Below are positions 1 to 12,171 of a DNA stretch of 64,000 bases, in pieces (the first letter of the stretch is position 1; each line of letters begins with the position of its first letter). The notes under the pieces were generated by a model. That model saw nothing but the letters and a program-made list of their open reading frames with translations, did no database searches and was not told where the DNA came from. This DNA is from Epiperipatus broadwayi (taxonomy: Eukaryota; Onychophora; Udeonychophora; Euonychophora; Peripatidae). A program made the translations under genes and the position numbers. The stretch covers positions 3,596,001 through 3,660,000 of the forward strand of contig JAQFVV010012435.1 in NCBI GenBank assembly GCA_028023455.1. The letters run 5' to 3'.

Positions 1-256
1 AAAGATAAACGGTCTCCAATATACATAATTTGTGCTTCACAGCACCATCAGTTGGTCTAGATCATCACCTACCACACATATTTAGAATCAGGGTTCAGTT
101 TATGTTAAGATAACAAATTAACAAACATTAATGGATTGGTTTCAATCTTCTCCACTCTCCAATTCTTCAGCCATAAATTTTAATGGACAGGCTTCAATCT
201 TGAAGTCTATCCATTAAAGTTTGAGGATTTGATATCTTAATATAAAGTGAGCACAG

Positions 257-312
<56 letters not shown>

Positions 313-475
313 AGATGATGTTCTGGAGCAATTGATGACTGCTGCTTCAGCACTAACTACATATATTGGAGATTATTTATTTTTTTCACATGTATGTGGT
401 TATGTGTATCATAAGATGGAGTGGATAGCTGAAGGCAGTTTGAAAGTCTGTGTTCAAATCCCCATCTAATAAATC
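1..475. repeat. Family B foldback repeat, copy 1 (cut by window start)
   Basis: Imperfect inverted repeat. The left part (about 1-130) is the reverse complement of 307-400: both hold the theme of a TTGGTC/CCAACTGATGA-like stretch, an ATATTGG(A/T)GATTATTTAT stretch and a Ca(c)ATGT stretch. A (TA)n tract lies between the arms. The right end carries TGTTCAAATCCCC, which resembles a tRNA B box. The same unit recurs at 490-900, 12172-12732, 48870-49035, 52490-52660 and 60584-61190, so this is an interspersed family. The left end lies outside the window. No coding capacity is seen. Confidence 0.7.
259..310. repeat. (TA)n microsatellite
   Basis: Uninterrupted TA dinucleotide run of about 52 bp at the centre of family B copy 1, where the two arms meet. 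Confidence 0.95.
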
Positions 476-489
476 ATTTTATTTAAATA

Positions 490-900
490 ATTTATAATAT
501 ATAGGGTATATGAGCACAAACTTTCACATGAACTACCACTCTCCACTTTATCTCATAACACTGATACACTTGAACATATATGTCAAAAAGATAAATAATC
601 ATCAATATACGTATTTCATACTGAACCAGCAATTGTCAGTTAGTCCAAATTATCATCTTTACACATATATGCAATAAGTGCTCAGTTATATATTAAGACA
701 GCCAATCTTTATACTTTAATGGACAGGGTTCAATACTCTAACTCTTCAACCATCCATCCAATTGAAAATCTGATGATGGAACACTCAAAAGTCATCCTGA
801 GGCTGAGATTCTCATCACACCCATGTTGGCCTAAAGTTGATATGACCCCTTATACACAGGGCATAATCCATTTAATACATATACAAGGGATGTAAATCTT
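490..900. repeat. Family B repeat, copy 2
   Basis: Begins with the family signature ATATATAGGGTATATGAGCA and ends near AAGGGATG. It aligns by eye along its whole length with 60584-61000, including the GGACAGG.TTCAAT and GGCATAATCCATT stretches. It is a left arm plus a unique interior rather than a complete palindrome, and it directly abuts copy 1. Non-coding. Confidence 0.75.
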
Positions 901-3900
901 TATAATTAAGCTTTATATCTGCAATGGAAGTATTTTCTTTAAGTATTCCTTACAAAGATAACCACATGCTCACCTGAATTATCAATCATAATAATAAGCA
1001 AAAGATTACATTGTTCAGAAATTCATATCATACATACAATGGAAGTTCCTGACATGGAATTGGTCGATGGTCTTATTTTCCAGAGTGTGGTTCTATTATT
1101 TATATTCTCTTTCATATTTTGTTAGTTTTCAGTAGGAAGTTTGAACAATGAAAATTAAATAAATTTTCATTTTCATTTGTTTTTAAAGATGTGTTGTATT
1201 ACCTAACAATGAAACATATAAATTTAATGGCTTGGAAGCTAATTACATTTTAGAATGTTGCAAATTACTTAAATTGCCACCAAAAATTCTAAATGTATTT
1301 AACAAAGTAAAAACAAAAATGTTGTGTTGATGCAGAGTTTTCTATTATATGCTCCTAAATAGATATGGGGTTTCATGCCTTGCTAATAATATCTGAAAGA
1401 TCAGATAATAGTGAACCCTATATTATAAGCACTATTAATATATACACATACATGATATATTTTAATACATATATTGTAATGGTATATAACATATGTGTGA
1501 AGTATGTCTTAGTCAATGAAGGCTTACTTTTGTTCCATAGATTTGGGATCCTTAATATAATGATACACATGACATGTGTATGCTAGAGAAGGGCCTTGTT
1601 ATACCACTCCCAAATCTAGTAGTTAACATGTAACAAGCTTGAGTTTATAATCTCCCTTAACATCACAAATAGCTTATTGTCAAGGTTTAGTATTGTAAAA
1701 ACTCATTAGACATGATACCTACCAAGATATAAACCAGAAGCAAAGGGGATATTTCACTGAATCTACTTTATATCTACTAATAGCTAGCTACAGATGGTCC
1801 ATGTAATATTTTAAAAGTACCAATAGATAATAATGTAATCATTGATTAATGTTTAGGCAAGCGATGATGGCATTGGAATGCTTTCAGGGTAAATTGATCA
1901 TATTCATTATGTCAAGTGTAACATAATGACCACGTGTTGATAAGTGATATAACAAAATTAAATAAATAAATGCTTCACAAAACCATTTAAGTTAAATGAA
2001 TGATGTATCTTTTATTCACACTTTGGATATTTGCTTTCTTTTAAACGCAGTAATAATAGGATCACAAAATAAAAATCTTATCTCTTTATAAGTCTTCTTA
2101 CTTGGCTTTATTGTCATTTAACTTCACAATATTTATTAACAATATCAAACAAACTATGATTATATTCATATGAAAATCGTCTATATTTTGAAATAAGTAA
2201 AATAACCATGGAAACTAACAATAACAATAATGTTTTATTACAATCAAATGGTTGAGAATTATAGATATATTTTAAAGGTAAAACAATATCAGCTTCATAC
2301 GCAAAAACCATAAGTATTGGTTTTCTCTTTACACTCCTCCTTAAATACCTTAATGGGAAGTAGTAACGTTACTTTAGAAGCTTTTATATATTTTTCAAAT
2401 TAATTTCAGGATGAGAAAGCTATTCTTTTTGAATCGTTTCTTCTATTCCTTTCCTTTCTCAATATATGCCCTGTGACAAGGTTTTATTTCTTTCCAATAG
2501 TGATCAATCATAAATGGATGAGGTGGAAGGTCCCAAGTTCCTCAAAAAATATTCTTTGTTAATACCATCTCCAAATAATCTTTGGTAATTTCTTCAAAAA
2601 AAGGAGAAAAATTTTACAATAAATTGGTTAATCTTTTTTCTCCCCAATTATCAATAATAGTCCCTATAAAAACTGTAGCGATATTTTCTTTTATTATCTG
2701 TGGCTGCTATAGTATCTAGGTTATGTTTCCATGTGTCATATTTCTTCTAATTATATTGTTTACATAGCTATAGATCCACCAAAAGGAATCTTAATGCTTT
2801 ACAATTGTAATTATATATATACTTGTACATATAAATATGGAAGTTTATGATATATAAATAAAAAAAAAGATTTATTGGGAATTTACAAATTCTTTTTCTT
2901 TTTTTAATAAATAAACTGTAATTTCGTCCTTTTTTTTCTAACAGATTACGATCATGAATATTTTTAAAGTGATTCATATCATTTCTCTATTCCCTCCATA
3001 TACCATCATAATTATTGCTATCTTTCATAACCAAGAATAACAAATACTGATGCTAGAGTATAACTTAACTGAATGTAATAAGTAAAGAGATTTTAATAAT
3101 AAATAAATGATTTTCACATCTTAATGTGTGAATAAAAGTACAAATCGGTTAAATTTTGACAAAAATATACATATCAAAATCATACGAAAATAACAAGTAA
3201 AGAAAATGAAAAAGCACACAATTTCCAATTGTAAGTTAAAAAGAAATATCACATTTTCTGGAATTGCTAGTTTTATGAAACAAAATGTGCATACTGAAAT
3301 AATAAAAACATTTGCTATCCTTTCTTCATAAAACTTCAAATATGGCACAATTGAAAAAAGAGGAAATCCATTTTATTTTTTAAAAACATATAAATATTGT
3401 AAAGATGGACCTCTGCCCTCAACTTTTACACTATACATTCACTATCATTATCAAAAGTAATTAACAAAAAGTAATACAATTATGAAAATATCTGTTTAAA
3501 TTGAAGAATATATTGACTGCATATAAATATGTATGTGAAATTTATATTTTTTTAATATTTTATATTTTTTAAATATGGTTAATTGAAATTGTTTATGAAT
3601 AAGTCTACATAAATGAGGTAATCCTATTTGGTAAAATGTCTGTCCAATTGCAAACCAAATAACTAGTCAATAGAATGTTACAATGTAGCAGTAACACTTG
3701 CATTATGATTGTTAGGTCTTGCTTGCAATTCCTTTTATATTATCTCTGTTAGCATCTCAATCTAAGATCATTATAAACTGTATCTCCTATTTCATGAATA
3801 ATTTCACTTTAAATGTATTTTTAAGTTATTTAAAAAGACATGAATATTATTAAATTGGCACATGATTTGTGAATATTGTCATGCCATATTTCAATGTAGA

Positions 3901-4835
3901 GGTTATCGTCATAGTAATAAATAAGAATTGCTATTTTAAAAATTAAACTGATTTACTTTCATAATGTGTATTAGCATCATATATTTTTTTAAAATTAATC
4001 AAAGTATAAGTAAATTTAAAAAAATAATTGTTTAATTATAATCATTAGTGTAGCTTGAATAAGTCGTAGAATTTGTAAGGCTTAAAATGCATGGTTTATA
4101 GTTTAGTAGTTCTGTTACTTTGGTACTTGTTCTTCATATGAAGTTCCCAGCTGCAAACATTTACTCATTAGTTTTTTAGAGCACTCTAATATAAATCAAG
4201 TTATCCCAACCAGCATCTCTTATTGAAAACCTAAGGTTGTTGTTGATTAACCTTTTAATGGACGATTAATTTTATTGGCTGAGTGAGGTAAAAGTCTAAA
4301 CTTTTAATTGGTCAATTCACAAACTCAACCGTCAAAATATATTCATCTTTAAATATTATATTCACTTTAGTTTTGTTTGTAAAAAGTATATTAATAATTT
4401 GTCAGGTTATGAAAGTGAACAAAAGTTTTTCAAAAAATAAATTTTTATTTATAATTATAAAAATATTTGATAGCGGCAAATCTAAAACAAACATTACTCA
4501 CCAACTAAAAAGTTTTGCTGACATCAGTGATTTTTTCCCCAATTTTACGTTTTGGAAAAATAAATAATTTTTGCTAAAATCTTAACTATTTTTCTAAAAT
4601 AATTTTATTTTTAGCATATTTTATCAAAATAATTAATAATATGTCAAAAAATACTTCTAAAATGGTCTAAAACATTAATTTATCACTTTTGAAATGAAAC
4701 AATAGAAATCATAATGGTAAATTTATTGACAAGTGATTTTTTTTGTCCTCAATAGTTGAAAGCCAATCAACACTTAGAACAGATTGCCTCCTCCCTTTGT
4801 TAGACTGTCAATATCAGTTTTATTGATTTTTTACT
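901..4835. other. AT-rich sequence without recognised genes
   Basis: Only short, low-complexity open frames occur. I see no conserved protein motif, tRNA-like fold or clear repeat. Several A/T homopolymers and simple AT runs are present. Ancient degraded transposon sequence is possible but not demonstrable by eye. Confidence 0.6.
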
Positions 4836-4837
4836 TG

Positions 4838-5450
4838 TAAAGGGCAGGTAACAAGATGGGTGAGAAAGGTAATGCGCTATGCAAAAGATTTGGATAAAGA
4901 ATTTATATCAGTATATTTGTACAAAAGATGGGATGATTGTGTTAAGAGGATTATTGAGTGTTATAGTAGTAAGGAATGGGATAAAAGAATAAATTTATTA
5001 ATAAAGACTAGGGAGTTAGAGAGATGGAGAAATAGTATGGAGAGTAAAAAGAGTTTAAATATATATAGAAATAAACAGAATATTAGGTGTGAGTTAATAT
5101 ATGATAATAGTAAGGAAAGTAGTTTATTGTTTAAGGCTTGAATGGGATCTTTAGCTACAAAAGAATATACATGTAAATGGAAAAATATGGGTGATTTATT
5201 TTGTAAATTATGTAAGGAAGGAATTGAAAATATTAGGCATTTGTTAATTGAATGTAAATGTTTGAAAACAGAAAGGGTACATATAATGAAGTTGTGGAAA
5301 AATAAATATGAAAAGAGTGATTATACAGAAAGTGAATTATTGGTTTTTATGCTGGGTTTGGGAAAAGATAAGGGGGATTTAGATATAAAGGTTATAGAGT
5401 TGACAAAAATTATGTTGTGGAAATGGGATAGAGCAGATTATGGGTAAATT
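4838..5450 (+). pseudogene. Non-LTR retrotransposon ORF2 C-terminal fragment
   Basis: About 200 codons run in one frame from 4844 to 5447, broken only by a TGA at 5139-5141. The reading contains TRWVRKVMRY near its start and a zinc-knuckle-like segment, CKLC followed by EGIENIRHLLIEC, matching the Cys-X2-Cys...His-X4-Cys pattern found C-terminal to the reverse transcriptase in many non-LTR elements. The region is followed by a short 3' UTR and an (ACATC)n tail. Endonuclease and RT domains are absent, so this is a 5'-truncated insertion. The single in-frame stop and otherwise open frame suggest moderate age. The clade cannot be fixed from this fragment. Confidence 0.65.
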
Positions 5451-5542
5451 TAGAGTGGGGAATGTAAAAGAAAGTGGCTAACAGGTTTATCTGGGCATAA
5501 TTGCTGAGATATTCTTGACTTCGTTTAAGGAGAAGCCATAAT

Positions 5543-5561
5543 ACATCACATCACATCACAT
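5543..5561 (+). repeat. (ACATC)n retrotransposon tail
   Basis: Short pentanucleotide run about 95 bp after the stop codon of the non-LTR fragment, consistent with the simple-repeat 3' tail of such elements. It marks the probable 3' boundary of the insertion. Confidence 0.6.
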
Positions 5562-5664
5562 AACCTTTCAAATGACAGTAAAATCTTTACTGTAGTGTTA
5601 AAAGTGACAGAATTCAAGCAACTTAAAGCGGCTATGAATCAGCTCGTAAAGCTCCTTTTAAGGG

Positions 5665-6497
5665 TTAACCCCCACACACCACCTGATGTCCCTGTTTCCA
5701 TGCAAAAGCACAGAAATATACTGCTCACATGGTCTATAGAACAGTTATGTTCATATTGGCCACTAAGCAGCTTTTGTGCTTCACAGTACTATTGCATACT
5801 TTATAGATAGCTACAGTATGATGTGAGGGTGTGTAGAATTCCAGTTGTCCTAAGTCTTTGCATGTGCCTTTGAAGTACTTATTTTTTATATGACCTGACA
5901 TAGTTTTAGATAGTATTAAATGTAAGACAAAAGACACACTTCCGTACACATATTTTTAAGGTTAAATGAATTTCAAAAGTGCATGTTCCAGCATTATATA
6001 GAAATGATGCGTAAAACATATTTTGCACAGGGACAGTTACGAGACTTTCAAAGCATAAGCTTAGCTTGATCAGAGGGGAATTTTCAAATCGAATTGTGTT
6101 TCATAAATTGTTTTAAAATAGTGTTGAAATTTTTTATTTTTTTTGATCAGACATTAATTGAAAAAAAGAAATATTAGATTTTATTAAATAATTTTGTTTT
6201 TAAAAATGTTGTGTATGTTGTGACAGATGATCCTTTAGATCAGCAAAACCATCAGATGCATCTCCCTGCCAATTCCAGCGCTATGCGCTGAGATGGATAA
6301 TATTTTAAAAATTGTCTCGCATGTGATGGATGATCCTTTGGATTGGCAAAGACATTGGATTCCCCTTCCTGAAAATTCCAGCACTACTCGCTGACATGTA
6401 GTAGTGTAAAAAAAGTAAATTGTAAATCAGCCCAGTAACATTATATCTATTGGTTTTTGACTAGCAACAGTGACATCAGGTGGTGTGTGGTGGTTAA
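5665..6497. mobile_element. piggyBac-like non-autonomous element with TTAA ends
   Basis: The outer 26 bases at 5665-5690 (TTAACCCCCACACACCACC then TGATGTC) match the reverse complement of 6472-6497 with one mismatch, and weaker matching continues inward (CTGTT). Both ends begin exactly with TTAA, the target-site duplication used by piggyBac transposases, followed by a CC-rich terminus typical of that superfamily. The 833-bp interior has no transposase. It holds a diverged ~102-bp tandem duplication. Similarity stops outside the TTAA, which fits a true element boundary. Classification rests on ends only. Confidence 0.6.
6221..6405 (+). repeat. Diverged ~102-bp tandem duplication
   Basis: Two units start at 6221 and 6323. 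Both contain GATGATCCTTT(A/G)GAT, then a CA(T)...GAT stretch, then AATTCCAGC(G/A)CTA..CGCTGA. They are relatively GC-rich for the window. Located inside the piggyBac-like element. No open frame and no known RNA fold recognised. Confidence 0.65.
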
Positions 6498-6499
6498 TT

Positions 6500-8510
6500 G
6501 ATGATAACCAAACTTAATGTTGAAAGTCAACAGGCAGTAATTTCCTAAATATCCTTTATTCTAGAGCCATGCATTGTAATTTTATGTAATCAATGGGCAA
6601 TAGAAAATCGAATTATATTCAAATTCTCAATCTAGTTTTATCTATTGATTTTTTCATGGAGACTATTGATTATTTGAGACAAGATAGCTCCAGATTGAAA
6701 AATTAAAATGAAATATATTTGGCATTCCCATTATTGAAAGAAAGTGAAAAGGTCATGAGATGCATTGCTTACTAAATATCATTCTTACAAAAATATATAT
6801 TCACCCTATTCTATATCTATGCATTGTAAACTAATATAATTAATGAATAACAAATGGTATGGTATCTCTATCACAGCTTGTTTTGAGTTTTGCCTACTTC
6901 AATGTGGATTCAAAACTGGAACTAATGCATTTATATATATAATAGGTCTTTTATTTATTTATTTATTTTGAAATCTGAGTTAATAGTCTGAAACTAAAAA
7001 AAAATTCTAAGGTGTGGAACCCAACTCTTGCATATGAGAAAGATGGGATCAGCACCTGGCCAATCAATTTTGGCATTTGAGGCAAACATTAGAAATTAGG
7101 GACTGGGAAATTATTGACCAAGGCAACGAATGTAATAGTAAAAAAAAAAAAAATGTGTTAAATAAATATATTTTACTTTATTGCCTATTTGAATATGCAT
7201 CATCTATGGGACCAGCCCTGTATGTAGTGCTTTTTATGCTATTCTTATCAGAAAGTAATCAATTTTTATTTATTAAAAATCTCAGCAATATTTTACTTGC
7301 TATGTGTATATAATTACATCGTGTATTTTAGAAATTAATTTTCAAAATGGCGGCCTTATATTAATTTTTACAATGGATAGCAATAAAACAATGATTCTTT
7401 GTATTCTCTAACAATAACAAAAGAATATTTATTATTAATAAATTCTTTTATATTCATATTAAAAGAATAAATATTTATTTAATTAACACAATTTTTTTAA
7501 TGAATTGAATGAAAAACATGATCTTTTAAACAACCGCCTCCCCTCTCTCCTCACACTCTGTTATAGAAATAGATTGAATTAAAAATATTGGGTTTTGTAC
7601 AATAAAGTACAAACGATTAAAATAGTAACACAATAAACAAAACAAAAAGTTTATTTATAAAATGCGACCCAGATATATAAAATTATCAACTAATGAAATA
7701 AATTTTAAATTATAATTATTTTTAGATATATTTAATTCAAACTTTTCTGCGTTTATTTAAAAAAATAATCAAAACTTTTAGTATATATAAAGCAGTTATA
7801 AGTTTTTTCTCAACTTATTAATTATTCAGGATGGTAGGTAGTGTTTATTTTAACATGTTTTACTCTCTGAAAATGACATTATTTTGACGTCATCATAGTA
7901 AGGGAGATTTTTTTTGCACATAATGCGCGCGAAAATTTTAATGATCTTTTCTCCCGCTGATATCTTATTGGCTTCAAGACATAATAAATGATAAAATCTT
8001 GCATGTCCATTAAATTATGTTAATTCAAAATAACTGAAATAAATTAATATAAAATAATCAACAGCATCAAGCTTCCTGACTCTATCAATCGATCGCCTAA
8101 GTGTTTACGTTTTATTGCTCCTACTTAAAAATATATATTGGTGGACTAGAAGGTTTAAATACAAATCCATTTACTTCTGTTTCTAATCACGACTCAATCC
8201 TTTTTAAAAAAAATTGCTCCTAAAGAAGTGATTTTTAATTATAGAATTATAAGGTTTAAATACATCTAAAAATATAATACATGGAAAAAGAAGAATGGAT
8301 TTGATTAAAATAACATGCAATTACTGTTGAAGTTTATAACTGGGCTAGATATGATATGATAATCTTTAGTGTAAGAAATTATTAATCACAATTATCAATA
8401 TATTTTATCTAAATTGGAAGGTGTCAAAGATATGATTGCAAGAATTTTGATTCTGGCAGGTCAAATTGTAGCAATTCAATACACAAATAGTGAGGTAGAA
8501 AAAATACAAA
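6500..8510. other. AT-rich sequence, no gene recognised
   Basis: Short noise frames only. It contains a few unusually CpG-bearing motifs (see the regulatory entry at 7343-7981). No retroelement motif is visible. Confidence 0.5.
7343..7981. promoter_or_regulatory. Possible regulatory motif cluster (YY1, CRE, E2F, CCAAT-like)
   Basis: Exact or near-exact matches to vertebrate/insect consensus sites occur in a CpG-poor background. CAAAATGGCGGCC at 7343-7355 is YY1-like. TGACGTCA at 7885-7892 is the full CREB palindrome. GCGCGCGAAAA at 7925-7935 is E2F-like. ATTGG at 7977-7981 is an inverted CCAAT box. No downstream host gene is visible, so a promoter role is conjecture. The motifs could equally be relics of a transposon promoter. 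Confidence 0.25.
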
Positions 8511-8517
8511 GAATATT

Positions 8518-8585
8518 GTAGCCTGATGATTAGTGCACTCAAGTTGTCATGTCCATGCCCTGGAGTTTGAATCCAAGCTTGATAT
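8518..8585 (+). mobile_element. tRNA-like SINE relic
   Basis: GTAGCCTGATGATTAGTGCA resembles a pol III A box (D-arm). GGAGTTTGAATCCAAGC, 39 bp further on, resembles a B box (GGTTCRAANCC). The spacing fits a tRNA-derived head. No clean target-site duplication was found, so the copy is old or its ends are lost. Confidence 0.4.
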
Positions 8586-8884
8586 GATATATCTTTGAAG
8601 TTTTTCAGATTTCTTAAAAGTTTCAGATTTTTTTAGGCTTCCAATTACTAGCACTCTAGCTATTCATAAAAATGTGGTTGCCTGAATGACATGGTAAACA
8701 TTCTTAGCAAGAAAGAAAAAATCTTAAATCATTTGGATAGAATGGTGATTACTGTCATTTCCTTAGTTGTTTTAATGAAAGAATTCTGAATAAACATTTA
8801 CAATATGGTGGCTGTTTTAAAGGCTATTTTGTCTTTATCTTTATAATGAAAATTGTCAGCTTGTAATTAATATGGTTAGTAGAT

Positions 8885-9118
8885 GGTATTATTGTGTTTT
8901 CAATTTTATTCTCATAGTTTTGTTGTGAAGTACAGATAAAAGGCAACTGCTGGAGGGTTGCATTACTAAGATCTAGGTGCACAATGAAGGCCACAAGCCA
9001 GAAGCTAGTTTAGGGATATTGGATGGGTAGGCACTGGATAGGGATTTTATGTACAAGCCTTCTGGCATCCATTGATTACTCTGGCTTGCACTGAGTGGCA
9101 CTACTGTATGAAGAGGTG
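8885..9118 (+). repeat. Family A repeat, copy 1 (single arm)
   Basis: Contains the family landmarks ATTATTGTGTTTTCA, GCCACAAGCCAGAAGCTAGT, GGGATATTGGATG, GGCATCCATTGATTACTCTG and GAGTGGCACTACTGTATG in that order. It lacks the inverted partner arm. Ten copies of this family are scattered over 8.9-59.8 kb in both orientations. Non-coding. Confidence 0.75.
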
Positions 9119-9794
9119 TTTACTTATTATTTCAGCTAGCTATGTTTATTGTAAAACATAATATATTACAAAAAGCCTTATAAATAATTTAATGTTTTTT
9201 TTTTTGGTTAGTGACTACTATTTGTCATTTTTCAAATGAGATAAATTTATTCAAGATTATTAAATAGGAGTATATTAGTTCAACTTCACTTATTTTCAAC
9301 AAATTATTTCAATATTGACTTATTAATAGAGTTTTTCTTTTTAAATATGAGCTGAATTATTTATTAGATAAAAATTTTTATATTAAATTTTTACTTGTTT
9401 TATATAAAAAATATATATGCTGCAGATTGTTTGAAAAATCAAATATTAAAATATGGTTAATTAATAAATGTACAGAAATTAATTATACAATTATAAACTT
9501 AGAAACTAATTTAACTCAATATAATGATGCAAGACAGTATATAAATTATTAAATGCCATTAAAAGCATAGACATCCTTTTTTAATTTAACTTTAAATGAA
9601 TCTAAAATCTCTAATTATAATCTTAAGACATGAATATCATAAAACTAAAGAAATGTAATAGATTTTAATCAGCAATGATTCTCTATTATCAAATTATACT
9701 AACAGAAAATAACTAAGAGGTAAAATATTTGCACAAAAATGCAATGCTACTAAATATCACACAGTCACAATTCCTAAGCTTATAGAAACTGTTA

Positions 9795-10065
9795 ACGTAG
9801 TTGCAACTCTCTCCATACACCAGTAAAAGTCATGGTAATCAATATATTCTAGAACTTGTGCATTTAAAATCCTAATCTAGTGCCTACTCATTCAATATCT
9901 GCAGGCTAGTTTTTAGCTCACAGCCTTCCTCCAAGATTTCTCACTGATGAAAGACTGCAGTGAGAAACTGGATGAGTAGGCATTAGATTGGGATTTTGAT
10001 GCACAAACCTTCAGGCATCCATTAAATACTATGGCTTTTACTAGGTGGCACTATTATCTGGGTTG
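9795..10065. repeat. Family A repeat, copy 2 (palindromic)
   Basis: The left arm (9807-9945, reverse sense: CTAGTGCCTACTCATTCAAT) faces the right arm (9946-10065, forward sense: GGATGAGTAGGCATTAGATT) around a short centre near CTCACTGATGAAAGACTGCA. The arms would form an imperfect hairpin of roughly 120 bp. The family A right arm is nearly complete. Confidence 0.75.
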
Positions 10066-10069
10066 AATT

Positions 10070-11300
10070 GCTACTATTTTATGCAATCATTATTACACTT
10101 GCTTATGTTCAGAGCCATCTATTGTAAGCTTGGGGAATCAGAGATGCTTAATGTTAATGTCACATTTAAATATCCAGACTAATTTCAGAATATTGGCATT
10201 CTTCAGTAAGTAGCATTTGATTTCCACTCTTTCACCCACCAACCATTTCTACTTATTTTAATTATCTAGGATAATAGTCTGTGATTCAAAAGCACAATAA
10301 AGGTTTGAACTCTAGAAAACATTCATACAGATTTGAATTATAAACTGTATATTTTAGTAATCCCAGTTTATGTTAACTGTAGATATATGTGGCAAGAATG
10401 AATATATCAAGCAAAGCATAACCTCATTTTCTTTGTTTTGTGCTTACTTTCAATATGCAAATGATGTCTTAAATTTCAAACCAAGAAGATTTAATATCAA
10501 AAACAAAAAAAAAAAAAAATATGATTAAGTTATAAAGTAATTATAAAATTAAAACAAATCAATAAATAAAAGGACAAAAGAAAAATGTTTGCATATAATA
10601 TTCAGAATTATTTTCTTTTTCCTTATTCTACAATAATCGGTTTATTTCAATGTTTTGAACATTGGAGAAGTAAAATTTTATTCAGTTTAGTTTGAATAGT
10701 CAAAATAAGAGTCATTGATCACATGACCCTATCTCTTAAGCTTGTAAGTTATAAACAATGAAGATTGCCAATTCCTCTACAAGCTTTGTGATAAATGCTT
10801 AGCCAGAGCCAGCACTTGTTAACTGTAGCTGATCTTGCCTTCCACTGGTGAAACCAGACTCATCATTTGAATATGTGCTCAATTACAGTTAACAAACTAA
10901 ACAGAATAAACCTTTACTTAACCAATATTCAGAATGTTGAAATAAACAATGTTTTTATTATAAATTATTTTTTAATGACTAACCTCATTTTCCCCCATAT
11001 ATATATAAAAAGCCTCTCACATCAAAATAAATTTTGCAAACAAAGGTAATTCAAATAAAAAGACAATGGCTATCTTAAATAAATTTTCTAAAAGAATAGT
11101 TTTTTTAACAAACTAATTTAATCAACCCCCCCCCCCCCCAAAAAAAAAAAAATGATGGCATCTTTTTAATAATACACCATAACCCCCATTAATGCATCTT
11201 TTAAAAAGGCTGATAGAAAGAAATTTATATAATCTAGATTGGTATTTTTCAACTACTGTTTCAGGGATTGGAGCTGCACCACAGAATAAACTATATAAAG
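10070..11300. other. AT-rich sequence with a C13/A12 homopolymer pair
   Basis: No gene recognised. At 11127-11152 a run of about 13-14 C is followed directly by about 12 A. The remainder is AT-rich with short noise frames. Confidence 0.55.
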
Positions 11301-11303
11301 TAT

Positions 11304-11680
11304 TTATAAAGCTAAGCGCTTTCGGGGGGACTTAAGCCTCCATAATCATAGCCCAATACAAAATATAAACACTTATTCAAAAGCAAAATGCATACCTCAA
11401 ATAAAATGTAAACTAAATCTAAATAAATAAATAAAATACAATAAAATAAATATTATTACGTCCATATTTTAGAAATATTAAAACAAGAATCCTTTCTATT
11501 AATAGCATTGGACGTTATAATATTTATTTTTATTGTATTTTATTTATTTATTTAGATTTAGTTTACATTTTATTTGAGGTACGTATTTTGCTTTTGAGTA
11601 AGTGTTTATATTTTGTATTTATTTTGTATTGGGCTATGATTATGGAGGCGTAAGTCCCCCGAAAGCACTCAGCTTTATAT
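11304..11680. mobile_element. 377-bp palindrome with Penelope-like termini
   Basis: The arms 11304-11464 and 11509-11680 are close reverse complements around a 44-bp spacer. Each outer end carries, read outward, GGGCTATGATTATGGAGG, then a GTAAG/CTTAAG loop, CCCCCGAAAGC and a CTxAGCTTTA end. The same ordered signature (CTATGATTATG, short hairpin, GAAAG, CT.AGCTTTA) lies directly 3' of the Penelope GIY-YIG relic at 21944-22264. The unit therefore looks like two Penelope-type 3' ends joined head to head. No ORF. Confidence 0.55.
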
Positions 11681-11689
11681 TTGTAATTT

Positions 11690-12165
11690 TATGTTTAAAG
11701 CTTCAGCAACTGTGTTTTTGTTTTATCACAGTTTTTTTTTTAATTTATTGATTTTTGTTGAAGTATATATATACATTCTTTTCGTAAAGTATTTATATAA
11801 ATATATGTGATGACTTTATTTACTAGAATAGTTTTTATTAATAATTATTTATCAGATGGTGATCATCCATTTACACATGCACAATCATATTACTAACTCT
11901 ACAATGGTATACCCAATATGCAAAAAACTCTCAAACCAAGCATAAGACAGAGACTTTGAAATGATAAGAATAGCCATCTTATCTTTGTACATAAATTCAA
12001 TTATATAATCGAATCTAAAGCATTTTGAAATGAGAGCATGAAGATTTTATTATCATCACTTTACTTCCATTATATTTATTTATGTAATTAATCCCAGCAA
12101 AATTGATATAAAGTATTTATAATATATGAATTTTTTCTACAGTACAGGCTTTTCATACCTGCACT
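11690..12165. other. AT-rich spacer
   Basis: No gene or repeat recognised between the palindrome and family B copy 3. Confidence 0.5.
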
Positions 12166-12171
12166 CCAATA

